In this document: positions 52,029 through 60,706 of the stretch, one piece after another
How the letters are laid out: the number at the start of each line of letters is the position of its first letter
Numbering within the stretch: position 1 is the first letter of the stretch
Assembly: GCF_902859595.1 (NCBI RefSeq)
Contig: NZ_CADIJQ010000014.1
Location: forward strand, 47,836 to 111,835
Reading direction: 5' to 3'
DNA: 64,000 nucleotides
DNA from: Achromobacter kerstersii
GTDB taxonomy: Bacteria > Pseudomonadota > Gammaproteobacteria > Burkholderiales > Burkholderiaceae_B
Notes under the pieces: model-generated
Databases searched by the model: none
What the model was told of the DNA's origin: nothing
What the model saw: the letters and a program-made list of their open reading frames with translations, nothing else
Translations under genes and position numbers: made by a program

Positions 52029-52200
52029 TGCCGGACGCCAAACTTCGTCGACCCTAGCTGGGCTTGCTTGACGCCCCGACTCCGTCGATCCGGGCGAGGC
52101 GTGCTTGAATCCCCGGCTTCATCGATCCGGGCGGGGCGTGCTTGACGCCCCGACTCCCTCGACCCGGGCGGGGCTTGCCTAACGCCCCAGCTTCATCGAC
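52029..52200. repeat. 37-bp tandem array
   Basis: Units begin at 52029, 52065, 52102, 52139 and 52176 (periods 36, 37, 37, 37). Each carries TGCTTGACGCCCCGACT...TCGATCCGGGCGGGG, an imperfect GCCCCG...CGGGGC hairpin. The last, partial unit contains the stop codon (52179-52181) of the minus-strand gene. Confidence 0.92.
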
Positions 52201-52739
52201 ACATCTGTATGTGTCCCACGGTCCAGATCTGCGCCCAGCGGCTGATCCCAATCGGGCAGGCTGAGCAGTTCTTTGCTGACTTCGCCAGCCTCGATACGGC
52301 GGGCGATATCGTCCAGCAGCAGCGAGCGCGTGGCGAAACCCTTGCCTTGGAGGTCGCGGGCAAAGAGGCGGTAGGTAAGGTTGGGCTCCACGCCTTTCAT
52401 GACGCCAAGGTCCAGGATGCGGCCTTGTTCATTGCGCATCAGCAAGTGGCCAGGCCGCGCGTAGATGCGGTAGATGCGCCACGGAGACGAGATGGCGGCA
52501 TGGCTGCGTTGCGGGTCGCGACGCGGCTCGCCGCTGGCGGGCGGCGGAGAGGCTGACGGAAGCAGTTTGACGCAGGCGTTGGCGAATTTGGCGATCGACC
52601 TTCTGATCGCGCTCACGCTCGATCTGCGATGAAAAGGACGTGCGCGGGGCAGGGGGTTCGCGGGAAGCGAGTGTTGCGATGATGCATGGCCATACTCCTG
52701 TATGGCGATACGGCGAGGTGACGCACGTTCAAGCACCAT
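52179..52739 (-). CDS. hypothetical protein
   Basis: A 186-residue basic protein without a recognised family. The N-terminal 80 residues are Arg/Ser/Pro-rich and probably disordered. The C-terminal 100 residues look folded (SPWRIYRIYARPGHLLMRNEQGRILDLGVMKGVEPNLTYRLFARDL), followed by DDIARRIEAGEVSKELLSLPDW. The start is uncertain; a shorter form is possible. The stop lies in the 37-bp array. Confidence 0.6.
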   Translation of the reverse strand: MVLERASPRRIAIQEYGHASSQHSLPANPLPRARPFHRRSSVSAIRRSIAKFANACVKLLPSASPPPASGEPRRDPQRSHAAISSPWRIYRIYARPGHLLMRNEQGRILDLGVMKGVEPNLTYRLFARDLQGKGFATRSLLLDDIARRIEAGEVSKELLSLPDWDQPLGADLDRGTHTDVSMKLGR

Positions 52740-53079
52740 TGGCCGAGCATACGCCTTTTATTGTTCGGGTATACGCTTACGCAGCGTTGGTTACGTAATA
52801 AGTAAACGCGAAGCAAACTTTAGAAAACCCCGCTGCACGCCCCGAATTACTTGGTTTTGCCATTAATTAAGCCCAATCAGCCGCGAAAATAATACATGCG
52901 TGGTAAATGGAAACGCTGATTGACTTTAAGAACCTCTGCACCCATAGTGGATTAGAAGCTTTTCGAGCATCGTGATTTTCGTCCGGTCTTGCTCCCCTAG
53001 GGGCGCTACATTGTTCGCAGTCCTTTCCTTGACAGGCTCACCTTCGCGGGCGGTGCCCGCTATTAAAAGGAATGAGATT
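52740..53079 (+). other. AT-rich leader of the cold-shock gene
   Basis: This 340-base gap has low G+C (52780-52930) and probably holds the cspA-type promoter and a long 5' untranslated region. Just before the RBS, GCGGGC (53046-53051) pairs with GCCCGC (53055-53060) around GGT. No gene is seen. Confidence 0.5.
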
Positions 53080-53283
53080 ATGGAAACCGGAATCGTAAAG
53101 TGGTTTAACGATGCGAAAGGATTTGGCTTCATCATGCCCGAGAACGGCGGCAAGGATTTATTTGCGCACTTCTCGGAAATTGTCAGCGATGGCCATAAGG
53201 TCCTGATGGAAAACCAACGCGTCAGTTACGTGACTGCGCAAGGTGCCAAAGGCCCTCACGCCACGCAAATCCGCGCTTTGTGA
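53080..53283 (+). CDS. cold-shock protein (CspA family)
   Basis: A 67-residue single-stranded RNA/DNA-binding protein of normal length, with METGIVKWFNDAKGFGFI (RNP1) and DLFAHFSEI (RNP2). RNP2 has DLFAHFS in place of the usual DVFVHFS. It melts mRNA structure in the cytoplasm. AAGGA eight bases before the ATG fixes the start. It is followed by a terminator and an 85-residue protein gene. Confidence 0.96.
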   Translation: METGIVKWFNDAKGFGFIMPENGGKDLFAHFSEIVSDGHKVLMENQRVSYVTAQGAKGPHATQIRAL

Positions 53284-53286
53284 ATG

Positions 53287-53306
53287 AAGGCCCGTTGGGC
53301 CTTTTT
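53287..53306 (+). terminator. terminator after cold-shock gene
   Basis: AAGGCCC/GGGCCTT stem around GTT, followed by T5. Confidence 0.9.
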
Positions 53307-53323
53307 AACAAATAGGGGGTTTC

Positions 53324-53581
53324 ATGTTTCACAACAATATGGTCTACAAGGGCTATCGGCTTACCGCCAGTGTTTCCCGGATTACAGTCGGGGGCAGCAG
53401 CCGGCCCGCCTTCACCGCAACCGTCGCGGTGGAGTTGGCAGCAGATCAGGACAAGCTCAATGAACATCACGCCGTGCCGTTGTTCGAATCGGGCGGCTTT
53501 GTTTCCAGTCCCGGCATGGCGGTAGACGCCGCGATCAATCATGGTCGCCTTGTCGTCGACGCGCATGCCAGGCCTTCTTGA
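53324..53581 (+). CDS. small conserved protein next to cold-shock gene
   Basis: An 85-residue soluble protein, probably a small beta-sheet domain (YKGYRLTASVSRITVGGSSRPAFTATVAVELA). The end DAAINHGRLVVDAH resembles short proteins that follow csp genes in Burkholderiales. The function is unknown. AGGGGG precedes the ATG. A terminator-like hairpin follows. Confidence 0.7.
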   Translation: MFHNNMVYKGYRLTASVSRITVGGSSRPAFTATVAVELAADQDKLNEHHAVPLFESGGFVSSPGMAVDAAINHGRLVVDAHARPS

Positions 53582-53617
53582 AATGCCGCAGCTTGACGCT
53601 GCATGCCTGCCAGACAG

Positions 53618-53640
53618 GGCCGCCCGCTTGGGCGGCCTTC
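53618..53640 (+). terminator. terminator-like hairpin
   Basis: A perfect 8-bp stem GGCCGCCC/GGGCGGCC (53618-53625 with 53630-53637) and GCTT loop, followed by a T-rich stretch. Confidence 0.75.
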
Positions 53641-53667
53641 TTGTTGGCGAGTGTCGAGGAGAGTTTC

Positions 53668-54198
53668 ATGATGAATTCAGACGACAGGGCCACATCTTCG
53701 CCCGGCAACGGCGACGCGAATGCAACGATCGACGCGTGGGCGCCGCCGTTTCCGTTTGAACAACTGGATGCCGCCCAGCAGCGCACGCTCGCTGAGCTGG
53801 GGGTGGCAGTGCTGAACCTATGGAGCGATTTGCCGTCCGACACGCGTCAGCGATTCGTGAGCCGGCTGGCGATGCCGGCTGATCCGGATGTGCCTGCGCT
53901 TCAGGCCCGCATTACGCGCTTCGTGGCGGATGCCACGGCGTTGCGCGTCAGACTGGCAACGCCGCTGCGGCCAGGCGTGTCCCGCGCCGGGCGTGATGAC
54001 GAAGACTTCGTCGACCGCGCCAAGTTGGCCTACAAGCTGGACGGCGGTGCCTCCGAGCCCGCGCACTACAGTCACATCAACGAATTCGAAGGCAAGCGCG
54101 TTGTGGTCTTGCGCAACAAGCGCGGCGTGCTGGCGGTATATGAAGATGTTGGAGGTCTGGCGACGCGGCTGGCGCATTGGCCGGTGTCATGGGTGTGA
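53668..54198 (+). CDS. hypothetical protein
   Basis: A 176-residue soluble protein from the ATG at 53668, with GAGGAGAG upstream. A disordered start (about 1-35) leads to a helical region (LDAAQQRTLAELGVAVLNLWSDLPSDTRQRFVSRLA) and a short beta-like end (KRVVVLRNKRGVLAVYEDVGGL). No family is recognised. Confidence 0.65.
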   Translation: MMNSDDRATSSPGNGDANATIDAWAPPFPFEQLDAAQQRTLAELGVAVLNLWSDLPSDTRQRFVSRLAMPADPDVPALQARITRFVADATALRVRLATPLRPGVSRAGRDDEDFVDRAKLAYKLDGGASEPAHYSHINEFEGKRVVVLRNKRGVLAVYEDVGGLATRLAHWPVSWV

Positions 54199-54284
54199 AA
54201 AGAAGTGTGCATGTGGCGTCGTGTTTGAACGCCTGGACGCCGATGTAAAGTCTTTGGAAGCCAATCATTTTCCTTAAGGACAAG

Positions 54285-54641
54285 ATGGTGCCTGAAATCC
54301 CTGAGACGTCGATCCTGTTGTTTTCCTACGGAACCTTGCAAGACAAGGCCGTGCAGCTGGCTAACTTCGGCCGTGAACTGACCGGCCGGCCCGATGCCAT
54401 GACGGGCTATGTGCAGCATTGGGTCGACATCACTGACCCCGAGGTCTTGAAGACCAGCGGGAAGGCTCAGCACCCGATTGTCTACGCCAGCTACGACCCC
54501 AAGGACGAAGTGCGCGGCACGGTCTTCGAGGTCACCCAACAGGAGCTGCACGCCGCCGACACCTACGAGGTGTCCGACTACAAGCGTGTGTCGGTGTTGT
54601 TGAAGTCCGGCGTACACGCGTGGGTCTACATCCAGGCCTGA
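54285..54641 (+). CDS. gamma-glutamylcyclotransferase-fold (AIG2-like) protein
   Basis: A 118-residue single-domain protein with the substrate loop LLFSYGTLQDKAVQLANFGR and the likely catalytic acid in ELHAADTYEVSDYKRVSV, both typical of the GGCT/AIG2 fold. Such enzymes act on gamma-glutamyl amines or peptides in the cytosol. AAGGA precedes the ATG. It converges on the DUF1272 gene. Confidence 0.88.
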   Translation: MVPEIPETSILLFSYGTLQDKAVQLANFGRELTGRPDAMTGYVQHWVDITDPEVLKTSGKAQHPIVYASYDPKDEVRGTVFEVTQQELHAADTYEVSDYKRVSVLLKSGVHAWVYIQA

Positions 54642-54675
54642 CCCAGGGTTTGACCCCGGGGGACGAGGCGCTCAA

Positions 54676-54984
54676 TCAGCGGTCCTGCGGCGCCACGCCT
54701 TCCAGGCTGCGCCGTAGCGCCGCATGCGCGGCCTGGTCCACCGGCCGATGTTTGCGTTCGGTGCTGGCGGGGTACTTCTCCAGGCAGTTTCCGCCCTTGC
54801 GGTCTTGCGACGGGCGGATCGGGCGCGGCGTGAAGCCGCCGCCGCAGTTCGGGCAGACGTTGCCCAGCACCTCGTCCACGCAGCTCGCGCAGAATGTGCA
54901 TTCAAAACTACAGATGCGCGCATGGGTGGCGTCCGGGGGCAGGGCGGTGTCGCAGTGTTCGCAGGTGGGGCGCAGGGCGAGCAT
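54676..54984 (-). CDS. DUF1272 cysteine-rich protein
   Basis: A 102-residue protein whose first 55 residues match DUF1272: MLALRPTCEHCDTALPPDATHARICSFECTFCASCVDEVLGNVCPNCGGGF. The paired cysteines (CEHC, CSFECTFCASC, CPNCGG) imply zinc binding. The tail is charged and less conserved. AAGGA seven bases before 54984 supports this start over the longer open frame to 55140. Confidence 0.88.
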   Translation of the reverse strand: MLALRPTCEHCDTALPPDATHARICSFECTFCASCVDEVLGNVCPNCGGGFTPRPIRPSQDRKGGNCLEKYPASTERKHRPVDQAAHAALRRSLEGVAPQDR

Positions 54985-55152
54985 GGGGCATCCTTCACGT
55001 CGATTGGGCAACCCGCAGCGTAGAGCCTGCGGCGGATTTTCGCCACGCCCGATCCAGACACAAAAAGGAATGAAAACGGTCAGCCGAGTTGCATCTGGAC
55101 GCGGCCGCCGCTTGTACACTCGGATCACCTTTACGGGCATAGGGGATGCTTG

Positions 55153-56070
55153 ATGGCCGGCAGTAGTTTCTTCGCATTATTTGACGACATCGCCACCATT
55201 CTGGACGACGTCTCTGTCATGACCAAAGTGGCCGCCAAGAAGACGGCCGGCGTGTTGGGCGACGACCTGGCGCTGAATGCGCAGCAGGTGACCGGCGTGC
55301 CCGTTAACCGCGAGCTGCCCGTGGTGTGGGCGGTGGCCAAGGGATCGTTCATCAACAAGCTGATCCTGGTGCCGGCGGCGCTCTTGATCAGTGCGTTTGC
55401 GCCGTGGGCGATCACGCCCTTGCTGATGCTGGGCGGCGCGTTCCTGTGCTTTGAAGGCGTGGAAAAACTGGCGCACAAATTCCTGCCGCATGGCGAATCG
55501 GCCGAGGGCAATCACGCCGCGCGCGCCGAGGCCTTGCAGGATGCGTCGGTGGACATGGTGGCGTTTGAGCGCAGCAAAATCAAAGGCGCGGTGCGGACGG
55601 ACTTCATCCTGTCCGCCGAGATCATCGTCATCAGCCTGGGCGCTGTGGCCGGCGCGGACTTCACGCGCCAAGTCGCCGTGCTGTCGATCATTGCGATTGC
55701 GATGACAGTGGGCGTGTATGGGCTGGTGGCCGGCATCGTCAAGCTGGACGACCTGGGGCTCTACCTGAGCCAGAAGCGGTCGCAGGGCGTGGCCTGGCTG
55801 GGCAAGCGCATCGTGGGGGCGGCGCCTTATTTGATGAAGACCCTGTCGGTCGTTGGCACTGCCGCCATGTTCATGGTGGGCGGCGCCATCCTGACCCACG
55901 GCATCGCGCCGGTGCATGCCGCCATCGAACACGCCGTCGCCGCGGTGGGCGGGGGCAGCGTGGTGCAAGCGTTGACGTCCACTGTGCTCAACGCCTTGTT
56001 CGGCATCGTGGCGGGCGCCGTGGTGCTGGGTGTGGTCAGCGTGGCCAAACGGCTGTTCAAGAAAGGCTGA
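55153..56070 (+). CDS. DUF808 (YedI-like) membrane protein
   Basis: A 305-residue inner-membrane protein of the DUF808 family, recognised from AGSSFFALFDDIATILDDVSVMTKVAAKKTAGVLGDDLALNAQQVTG and the later LLMLGGAFLCFEGVEKLAHK. At least six hydrophobic segments follow, including paired glycine-rich helices at the C-terminus. The role is unknown. The ATG at 55153 is preferred to an adjacent TTG. It is monocistronic. Confidence 0.92.
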   Translation: MAGSSFFALFDDIATILDDVSVMTKVAAKKTAGVLGDDLALNAQQVTGVPVNRELPVVWAVAKGSFINKLILVPAALLISAFAPWAITPLLMLGGAFLCFEGVEKLAHKFLPHGESAEGNHAARAEALQDASVDMVAFERSKIKGAVRTDFILSAEIIVISLGAVAGADFTRQVAVLSIIAIAMTVGVYGLVAGIVKLDDLGLYLSQKRSQGVAWLGKRIVGAAPYLMKTLSVVGTAAMFMVGGAILTHGIAPVHAAIEHAVAAVGGGSVVQALTSTVLNALFGIVAGAVVLGVVSVAKRLFKKG

Positions 56071-56191
56071 CGTTTCGGGCGGCCACCCTTTCCGGGTGGC
56101 CCTGCCATCAATACATTTGTCTGCATCCGGTTGGCGCATCCCGCCAGCCTAGGGAATCCCCTGCCTTGTTGCGTCGAAACCGCTGCGCCTA

Positions 56192-56207
56192 AAATTGGCG
56201 CCAATTT
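56192..56207. promoter_or_regulatory. 16-bp perfect palindrome, candidate GntR operator
   Basis: AAATTGGCGCCAATTT, 70 bases before the hydrolase ATG. The core TTGGCGCCAA recurs before the binding-protein gene (61475-61484). The next bases (TTTATG) could be a -10. Confidence 0.65.
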
Positions 56208-56277
56208 ATGTGATTATTGTTTCGACCACCGGCATCCGCCATGCGTCCGCCCACGCGGCCATGGCAAAGAGGAAATC

Positions 56278-57147
56278 ATGCAGTCCAACGCAGCTATCGC
56301 TCTTCAACCCGACGCCGCGCTCGCGCGCGCCATGTACGACCTGGGCCACAGCACGGTCTTCGCAGCCCGCACCGACCCGCGCTTTTCGTATTGCATGTAT
56401 GTGCCGCCGCACATCGACACCGCCAGGCATCCGATGGAGCTGGTCGTCATCATGCACGGCACTGGCCGTGCCTTTGTGGAATACCGCGACGCGTTCGCTG
56501 AATTCGCGCGCTGGAACGATTGCATCGTGCTGTGCCCGCTGTTCCCCGTGGGCCCGCTGGGCGACGGCAACCGCGACGGCTTCAAGCAGCTGCTCGAAGG
56601 CAACATCCGCTATGACCACATCCTGCTCGACATGGTCGCGGAAGTGGGCGAGAAGTTCGGCCTGCAATTCAAGAAGTTCGGCCTGTTCGGCTATTCCGGC
56701 GGCGGCCAGTTCGTGAACCGCTTTGCCTACCTGCACCCCGAAAGCCTGTGGGCCGTGTCGATCGGCGCGCCGGGTTCGGTGACCTTGCTGGACCCAAGCC
56801 AGGATTGGTGGGTGGGCGTGCGCGATGCCGAAACCCGCTTCGGCAAGGGCGTGGACATTGAAGCGCTCAAGCAAGTGGCCGTGCACATGATTGTGGGCAA
56901 AGCCGACCTGGAAACCTGGGAAATCACCCACCGCGAAGGCGGCAAGTTCTTCATGCCGGGCGCCAATGACGCTGGCAAGACGCGCCCCGAACGCCTGGAG
57001 TCGCTGCGCCGTTCGTTCGAAGCGGCAGGCGTGAAGGCGGTGCTGGATGTTGTGGATAACGTGCCGCACGATGGTCTGAAATGCGTGGGCCAGGTGCAGG
57101 ACTTCCTGGCGGACGCGCTGCGCAAGTTGCGACATGCGAAAAATTGA
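56278..57147 (+). CDS. alpha/beta hydrolase (esterase/depolymerase-like)
   Basis: A 289-residue alpha/beta-hydrolase. The oxyanion motif is ELVVIMHGTGR, the nucleophile elbow FGYSGGGQF and the likely terminal histidine is in NVPHDGLK. It resembles polyhydroxybutyrate-depolymerase/feruloyl-esterase-like proteins. There is no signal peptide, so it acts in the cytosol. The RBS AAAGAGGAAA supports 56278. The ABC transporter genes follow from 57209, so it probably hydrolyses the imported solute. Confidence 0.87.
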   Translation: MQSNAAIALQPDAALARAMYDLGHSTVFAARTDPRFSYCMYVPPHIDTARHPMELVVIMHGTGRAFVEYRDAFAEFARWNDCIVLCPLFPVGPLGDGNRDGFKQLLEGNIRYDHILLDMVAEVGEKFGLQFKKFGLFGYSGGGQFVNRFAYLHPESLWAVSIGAPGSVTLLDPSQDWWVGVRDAETRFGKGVDIEALKQVAVHMIVGKADLETWEITHREGGKFFMPGANDAGKTRPERLESLRRSFEAAGVKAVLDVVDNVPHDGLKCVGQVQDFLADALRKLRHAKN

Positions 57148-57208
57148 TATCGCTGAAGGCGGACGCCACGCGTTGCCGTGCGTCCGCGTTCAGGAATAGG
57201 AGAGGGCC

Positions 57209-58153
57209 ATGCTGCGTTTTGCGCTATCCCGAATTGTCATGGCCGTGCCGACGCTGCTGATTGTGGCGGTGGCGGTGTTCGTGATGATCCGGCTGATTCC
57301 GGGCGATCCCGCCCAACTGCTGCTGGGCGACCTGGCCACGCCGGCCGCACTGGCCGACCTGCGTGCGCGCCTGGGACTCGACCAGACCTGGCTGACCCAG
57401 TTCGGCATCTGGTTCGGCAACATGCTGCACGGCGATCTGGGGTCGTCCATCAACACCGGCCAGCCCGTGCTGCCGTTGGTGTGGGACCGCTTCCTGATCA
57501 GCGGGCGCGTGGTGCTGGTGGCGGTGCTGTTCGCCGCGCTGGTCGCCGTGCCGGCCGGCATGATCGCCGCCTGGAAGCAGAACAAATGGCCCGACCTGTT
57601 TCTGGTCGGCTCGGCCACGCTGCTGGTGTCCATCCCGACCTTTTGGCTGGGTTTGCTGCTGCTGATCTTCTTCGGCCTGAAGCTGCAATGGCTGCCGGTC
57701 GTGGGTTATGTGTCGATCGGTGAAGACTGGAAGGCGGGCCTGCTGTATCTGGCCATGCCGATCCTGACGCTGTTCCTGCACGAAATCGGCGTGCTGATGC
57801 GCATGGCGCGTGCAAGCACGCTGGAAGTGCTGCGGCTGGACTACATCACCCATGCGCGCGCCAAGGGCCTGTCCGAATCGGCCGTGCTGATGCGCCACGC
57901 ATTTCGCAACGCGTTCGGCCCGACCTGGACGCTGATCGGTCTGGTGCTGGGCAACCTGCTGGGCGGCATCGCGGTGGTGGAAACCGTTTTCACGATTCCT
58001 GGGCTGGGACGCCTGCTGGTGGATTCGATCTTCGCCCGCGACTACCCCGTCATCCAGGGCTGCCTGCTGTTCGTGGGCGTGGTCTACGTGATCGTGAACC
58101 TGCTGATCGACCTGTGCTATCCCATCTTCGACCCGAGAGTGACCGCCGAATGA
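57209..58153 (+). CDS. dipeptide/oligopeptide-type ABC permease (DppB-like)
   Basis: A 314-residue inner-membrane permease with six helices. N-terminal LRFALSRIVMAVPTLLIVAVAVFVMIRLIPGDP and the EAA loop LDYITHARAKGLSESAVLMRHAFRNAF are diagnostic of DppB/GsiC. Its stop overlaps the start of the second permease (ATGA). It forms the channel with that partner and the fused ATPase. Confidence 0.95.
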   Translation: MLRFALSRIVMAVPTLLIVAVAVFVMIRLIPGDPAQLLLGDLATPAALADLRARLGLDQTWLTQFGIWFGNMLHGDLGSSINTGQPVLPLVWDRFLISGRVVLVAVLFAALVAVPAGMIAAWKQNKWPDLFLVGSATLLVSIPTFWLGLLLLIFFGLKLQWLPVVGYVSIGEDWKAGLLYLAMPILTLFLHEIGVLMRMARASTLEVLRLDYITHARAKGLSESAVLMRHAFRNAFGPTWTLIGLVLGNLLGGIAVVETVFTIPGLGRLLVDSIFARDYPVIQGCLLFVGVVYVIVNLLIDLCYPIFDPRVTAE

Positions 58154-58971
58154 AAAAGCGAATCGCAGCTAACGCGCTCCTGGGCGGCCTGATCGTGGGG
58201 GCGATGCTCATCGCGGCGATCATGGGCGCCTTCTGGACGCCGCATGACCCGCTCAAGATCAACTTCATCGCGCGCCTGAAACCGCCCGGCGGAGACTTCC
58301 TGCTGGGCACCGACGAGTTTGGCCGCGACGAGTTGTCGCGGCTGTTGGCCGGGGCATCCAGCAGCGTCTGGATCAGCTTGCTGACGGTGACGTTCGCCAT
58401 CGTCGCCGGCACCGCCATCGGCACGCTCACCGGTTTCGTGCGCGGCTGGACCGACCGCATCATCATGGCCTTCAACAATGCGCTGCTGGCGTTTCCCGGC
58501 CTGCTGCTGGCGTTGGGTCTGCTGGCGGTGGTGGGCGCCAACAAGTACGGCATCATCCTGGCGCTGGGCCTGGCCTACACGCCGTCGGTGACGCGCATCG
58601 TGCGGGGCACGGTGCTGTCCTTGCGTGAAAAGGAGTTCATCGAATCGTCTCGTGTGCTGGGCAATTCTGAGCTCTACACCATGTTCCGGCATGTGCTGCC
58701 CAACTGCGTGGCGCCGCTGACGGTGCTGGCCACGTCCATGTTCGGCTGGGTGATCCTGGCGGAAAGCGCGCTGTCGTTCCTGGGCCTGGGCGTGCCGCCA
58801 CCCGCACCGACGTGGGGCAACATGCTGGCCGCCGCGCGTCCGTTCATGGCGCAGGCGTCGTACCTATCCATTCTTCCCGGCCTGGCCATTGCGCTCGCGC
58901 TGCTGGGGATCAACCTGCTGGGCGATGCGGTCCGAGACCGTCTCGATCCCCGCATGAGGGGCGTGCAATGA
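58150..58971 (+). CDS. dipeptide/oligopeptide-type ABC permease (DppC-like)
   Basis: A 273-residue permease with DPLKINFIARLKPPGGDFLLGTDEFGRDELSRLL, the DppC N-terminal signature, and the EAA loop EKEFIESSRVLGNSELYTMFRHVLPNC. The ATG overlaps the upstream stop and the TGA overlaps the ATPase start, so the three are translationally coupled. Confidence 0.95.
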   Translation: MKKRIAANALLGGLIVGAMLIAAIMGAFWTPHDPLKINFIARLKPPGGDFLLGTDEFGRDELSRLLAGASSSVWISLLTVTFAIVAGTAIGTLTGFVRGWTDRIIMAFNNALLAFPGLLLALGLLAVVGANKYGIILALGLAYTPSVTRIVRGTVLSLREKEFIESSRVLGNSELYTMFRHVLPNCVAPLTVLATSMFGWVILAESALSFLGLGVPPPAPTWGNMLAAARPFMAQASYLSILPGLAIALALLGINLLGDAVRDRLDPRMRGVQ

Positions 58972-60623
58972 GCGCACTGGTATCCGTATCGAACCTGAGC
59001 CTGACGGTGGGCGCAGGCGGCCGAGAGATCGTCAGCGGCGTGTCGTTTGACGTGGCGCCGGGCGAAATGGTCGGCATCGTGGGCGAATCCGGCAGCGGCA
59101 AGACGCAGGCCGCCCGCGCCATCATGGGCCTGACCCCGGCGCCGCTGGTGGTGGCGGGCGGGGCCATCCGTTTCGAAGGCGTGGACGTGACGAAGGCCGA
59201 GCCGGCCGTGCTGCGCAAGCTGCGCGGCGCGCGCATCGGCATGGTGTTCCAGGAACCCATGACGTCGTTGAACCCGTCCATGCCGATCGGCCGCCAGCTG
59301 GACGAAGGCCTGAAGCTGCACCGCAGGGACTTGTCCACGGCCCAGCGCCGCGAACGCATTCTTGAGATGCTGCGCCGCGTGGGCATTCGCGATCCGAAGG
59401 GGGCGATGGACGCCTGGCCGCACGAGTTCTCGGGCGGCATGCGCCAGCGCATGATGCTGGCCTCGGTGATGCTGCTGGAGCCGGCGCTGTTGATTGCCGA
59501 TGAACCCACCACCGCGCTCGACGCCGTGGTGCAGCGCGACGTGCTGGAACTGATGGTGGACCTGACGCGCGAACACCACACGGCCGTGCTGATGATTAGC
59601 CACGATTTGCCGATGGTGGCGCGATACACCGAGCGCATGGTGGTGATGCAGCATGGCAAGGTGCTGGAAACCGGCACCACCGCCGGCATTCTGGAACGGC
59701 CGCAGCATCCCTACACGCGCAAGCTGCTGGACGCGATGCCGCGCCGCCTGCCCGCCCGCAAGCTGACGCAAGACGCGCCTATTGTCGAGGTCAAGAACCT
59801 GGTGGTGGACTACGCCGGCCACCAGCGCCTGTTTTCGCGCACTGGCGCCAAGCGCGCTTTGAACGGTATCGACCTGCACGTCAAACCGCGCGAGGTGGTG
59901 GCGGTGGTGGGCGGCTCGGGCTCGGGCAAGACCACACTCGGCCGCGCCATTGCCGGCCTGCTGGCGCCCACGTCCGGCCAGATTCTGTTCCGTGGCCAGC
60001 CTGTCAGCCGCAAGTCGGCCGCGTGGCGCGACTACCGCCTGAACTGCCAGATGGTGTTCCAGGACCCGTATTCGTCGCTGGACCCGCGCATGACCATTGG
60101 CCAGCTTGTGGGCGAAGGCCTGCGGATGATGCAAGACATGCCATCGGCGGACAAGCGCCGCCGCGTGGACGAGGTGCTGGCGGAAGTGGGCCTGGGCTCT
60201 GAATACGCCAAGCGTTTTCCGCATGAGATGTCTGGCGGGCAGCGTCAGCGCGTGGCGATTGCGCGCGCCATCGTGCGCCGGCCGGCGTTCGTGATTGCCG
60301 ATGAGCCGGTGTCCGCCCTGGACGTTACCGTGCGGGCGCAGGTGCTGGACCTGTTCGCTGACTTGCAGGAACGGCACGGCTTTTCGTGCCTGTTCATCAG
60401 CCACGACCTGGGCGTGGTGGAGCAGGTGGCTGACCGGGTGGTGGTGATGCGTGACGGCGGCATCGTCGAGCAAGGGTCGCGTGACGCGGTGTTCGACCGC
60501 CCGCAAGAGGACTACACGCGCAGCCTGTTGTCGGCGATTCCAGCCTTGGAATCCACAGAAACCGGAGGCGTGCGCTTGCGTTGGCGTTTGGACGGCATGG
60601 AACCCCTGCGGGCCACGGCATGA
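58968..60623 (+). CDS. fused double ABC ATPase (DppD-DppF type)
   Basis: A 551-residue protein with two complete ATPase domains. The first has Walker A GESGSGKT, signature FSGGMRQR and Walker B LLIADEPTTALD; the second has GGSGSGKT, MSGGQRQR and FVIADEPVSALD. Each is followed by the oligopeptide-family C-terminal extension (HPYTRKLLDAMPRR; EDYTRSLLSAIP). The fusion replaces separate DppD and DppF, as in GsiA, and powers the two permeases. Confidence 0.95.
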   Translation: MSALVSVSNLSLTVGAGGREIVSGVSFDVAPGEMVGIVGESGSGKTQAARAIMGLTPAPLVVAGGAIRFEGVDVTKAEPAVLRKLRGARIGMVFQEPMTSLNPSMPIGRQLDEGLKLHRRDLSTAQRRERILEMLRRVGIRDPKGAMDAWPHEFSGGMRQRMMLASVMLLEPALLIADEPTTALDAVVQRDVLELMVDLTREHHTAVLMISHDLPMVARYTERMVVMQHGKVLETGTTAGILERPQHPYTRKLLDAMPRRLPARKLTQDAPIVEVKNLVVDYAGHQRLFSRTGAKRALNGIDLHVKPREVVAVVGGSGSGKTTLGRAIAGLLAPTSGQILFRGQPVSRKSAAWRDYRLNCQMVFQDPYSSLDPRMTIGQLVGEGLRMMQDMPSADKRRRVDEVLAEVGLGSEYAKRFPHEMSGGQRQRVAIARAIVRRPAFVIADEPVSALDVTVRAQVLDLFADLQERHGFSCLFISHDLGVVEQVADRVVVMRDGGIVEQGSRDAVFDRPQEDYTRSLLSAIPALESTETGGVRLRWRLDGMEPLRATA

Positions 60624-60706
60624 GAGCAGGGGGGGAACCCCCTGCATTCGGCGCAGGAAGTTATGCCTAAAATACGCGCTTTGGAATTGATTGATGGGAG
60701 TGGTCC

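Noticed and set aside
58674..60647. Very long open frame on the minus strand opposite the fused ABC ATPase
   Set aside because: The plus strand carries two complete ATPase motif sets; the antisense frame is His/Arg-rich without motifs, a common high-G+C artefact. The same holds for antisense frames at 24289-25761, 26833-28284, 46021-47259 and 31970-33544.
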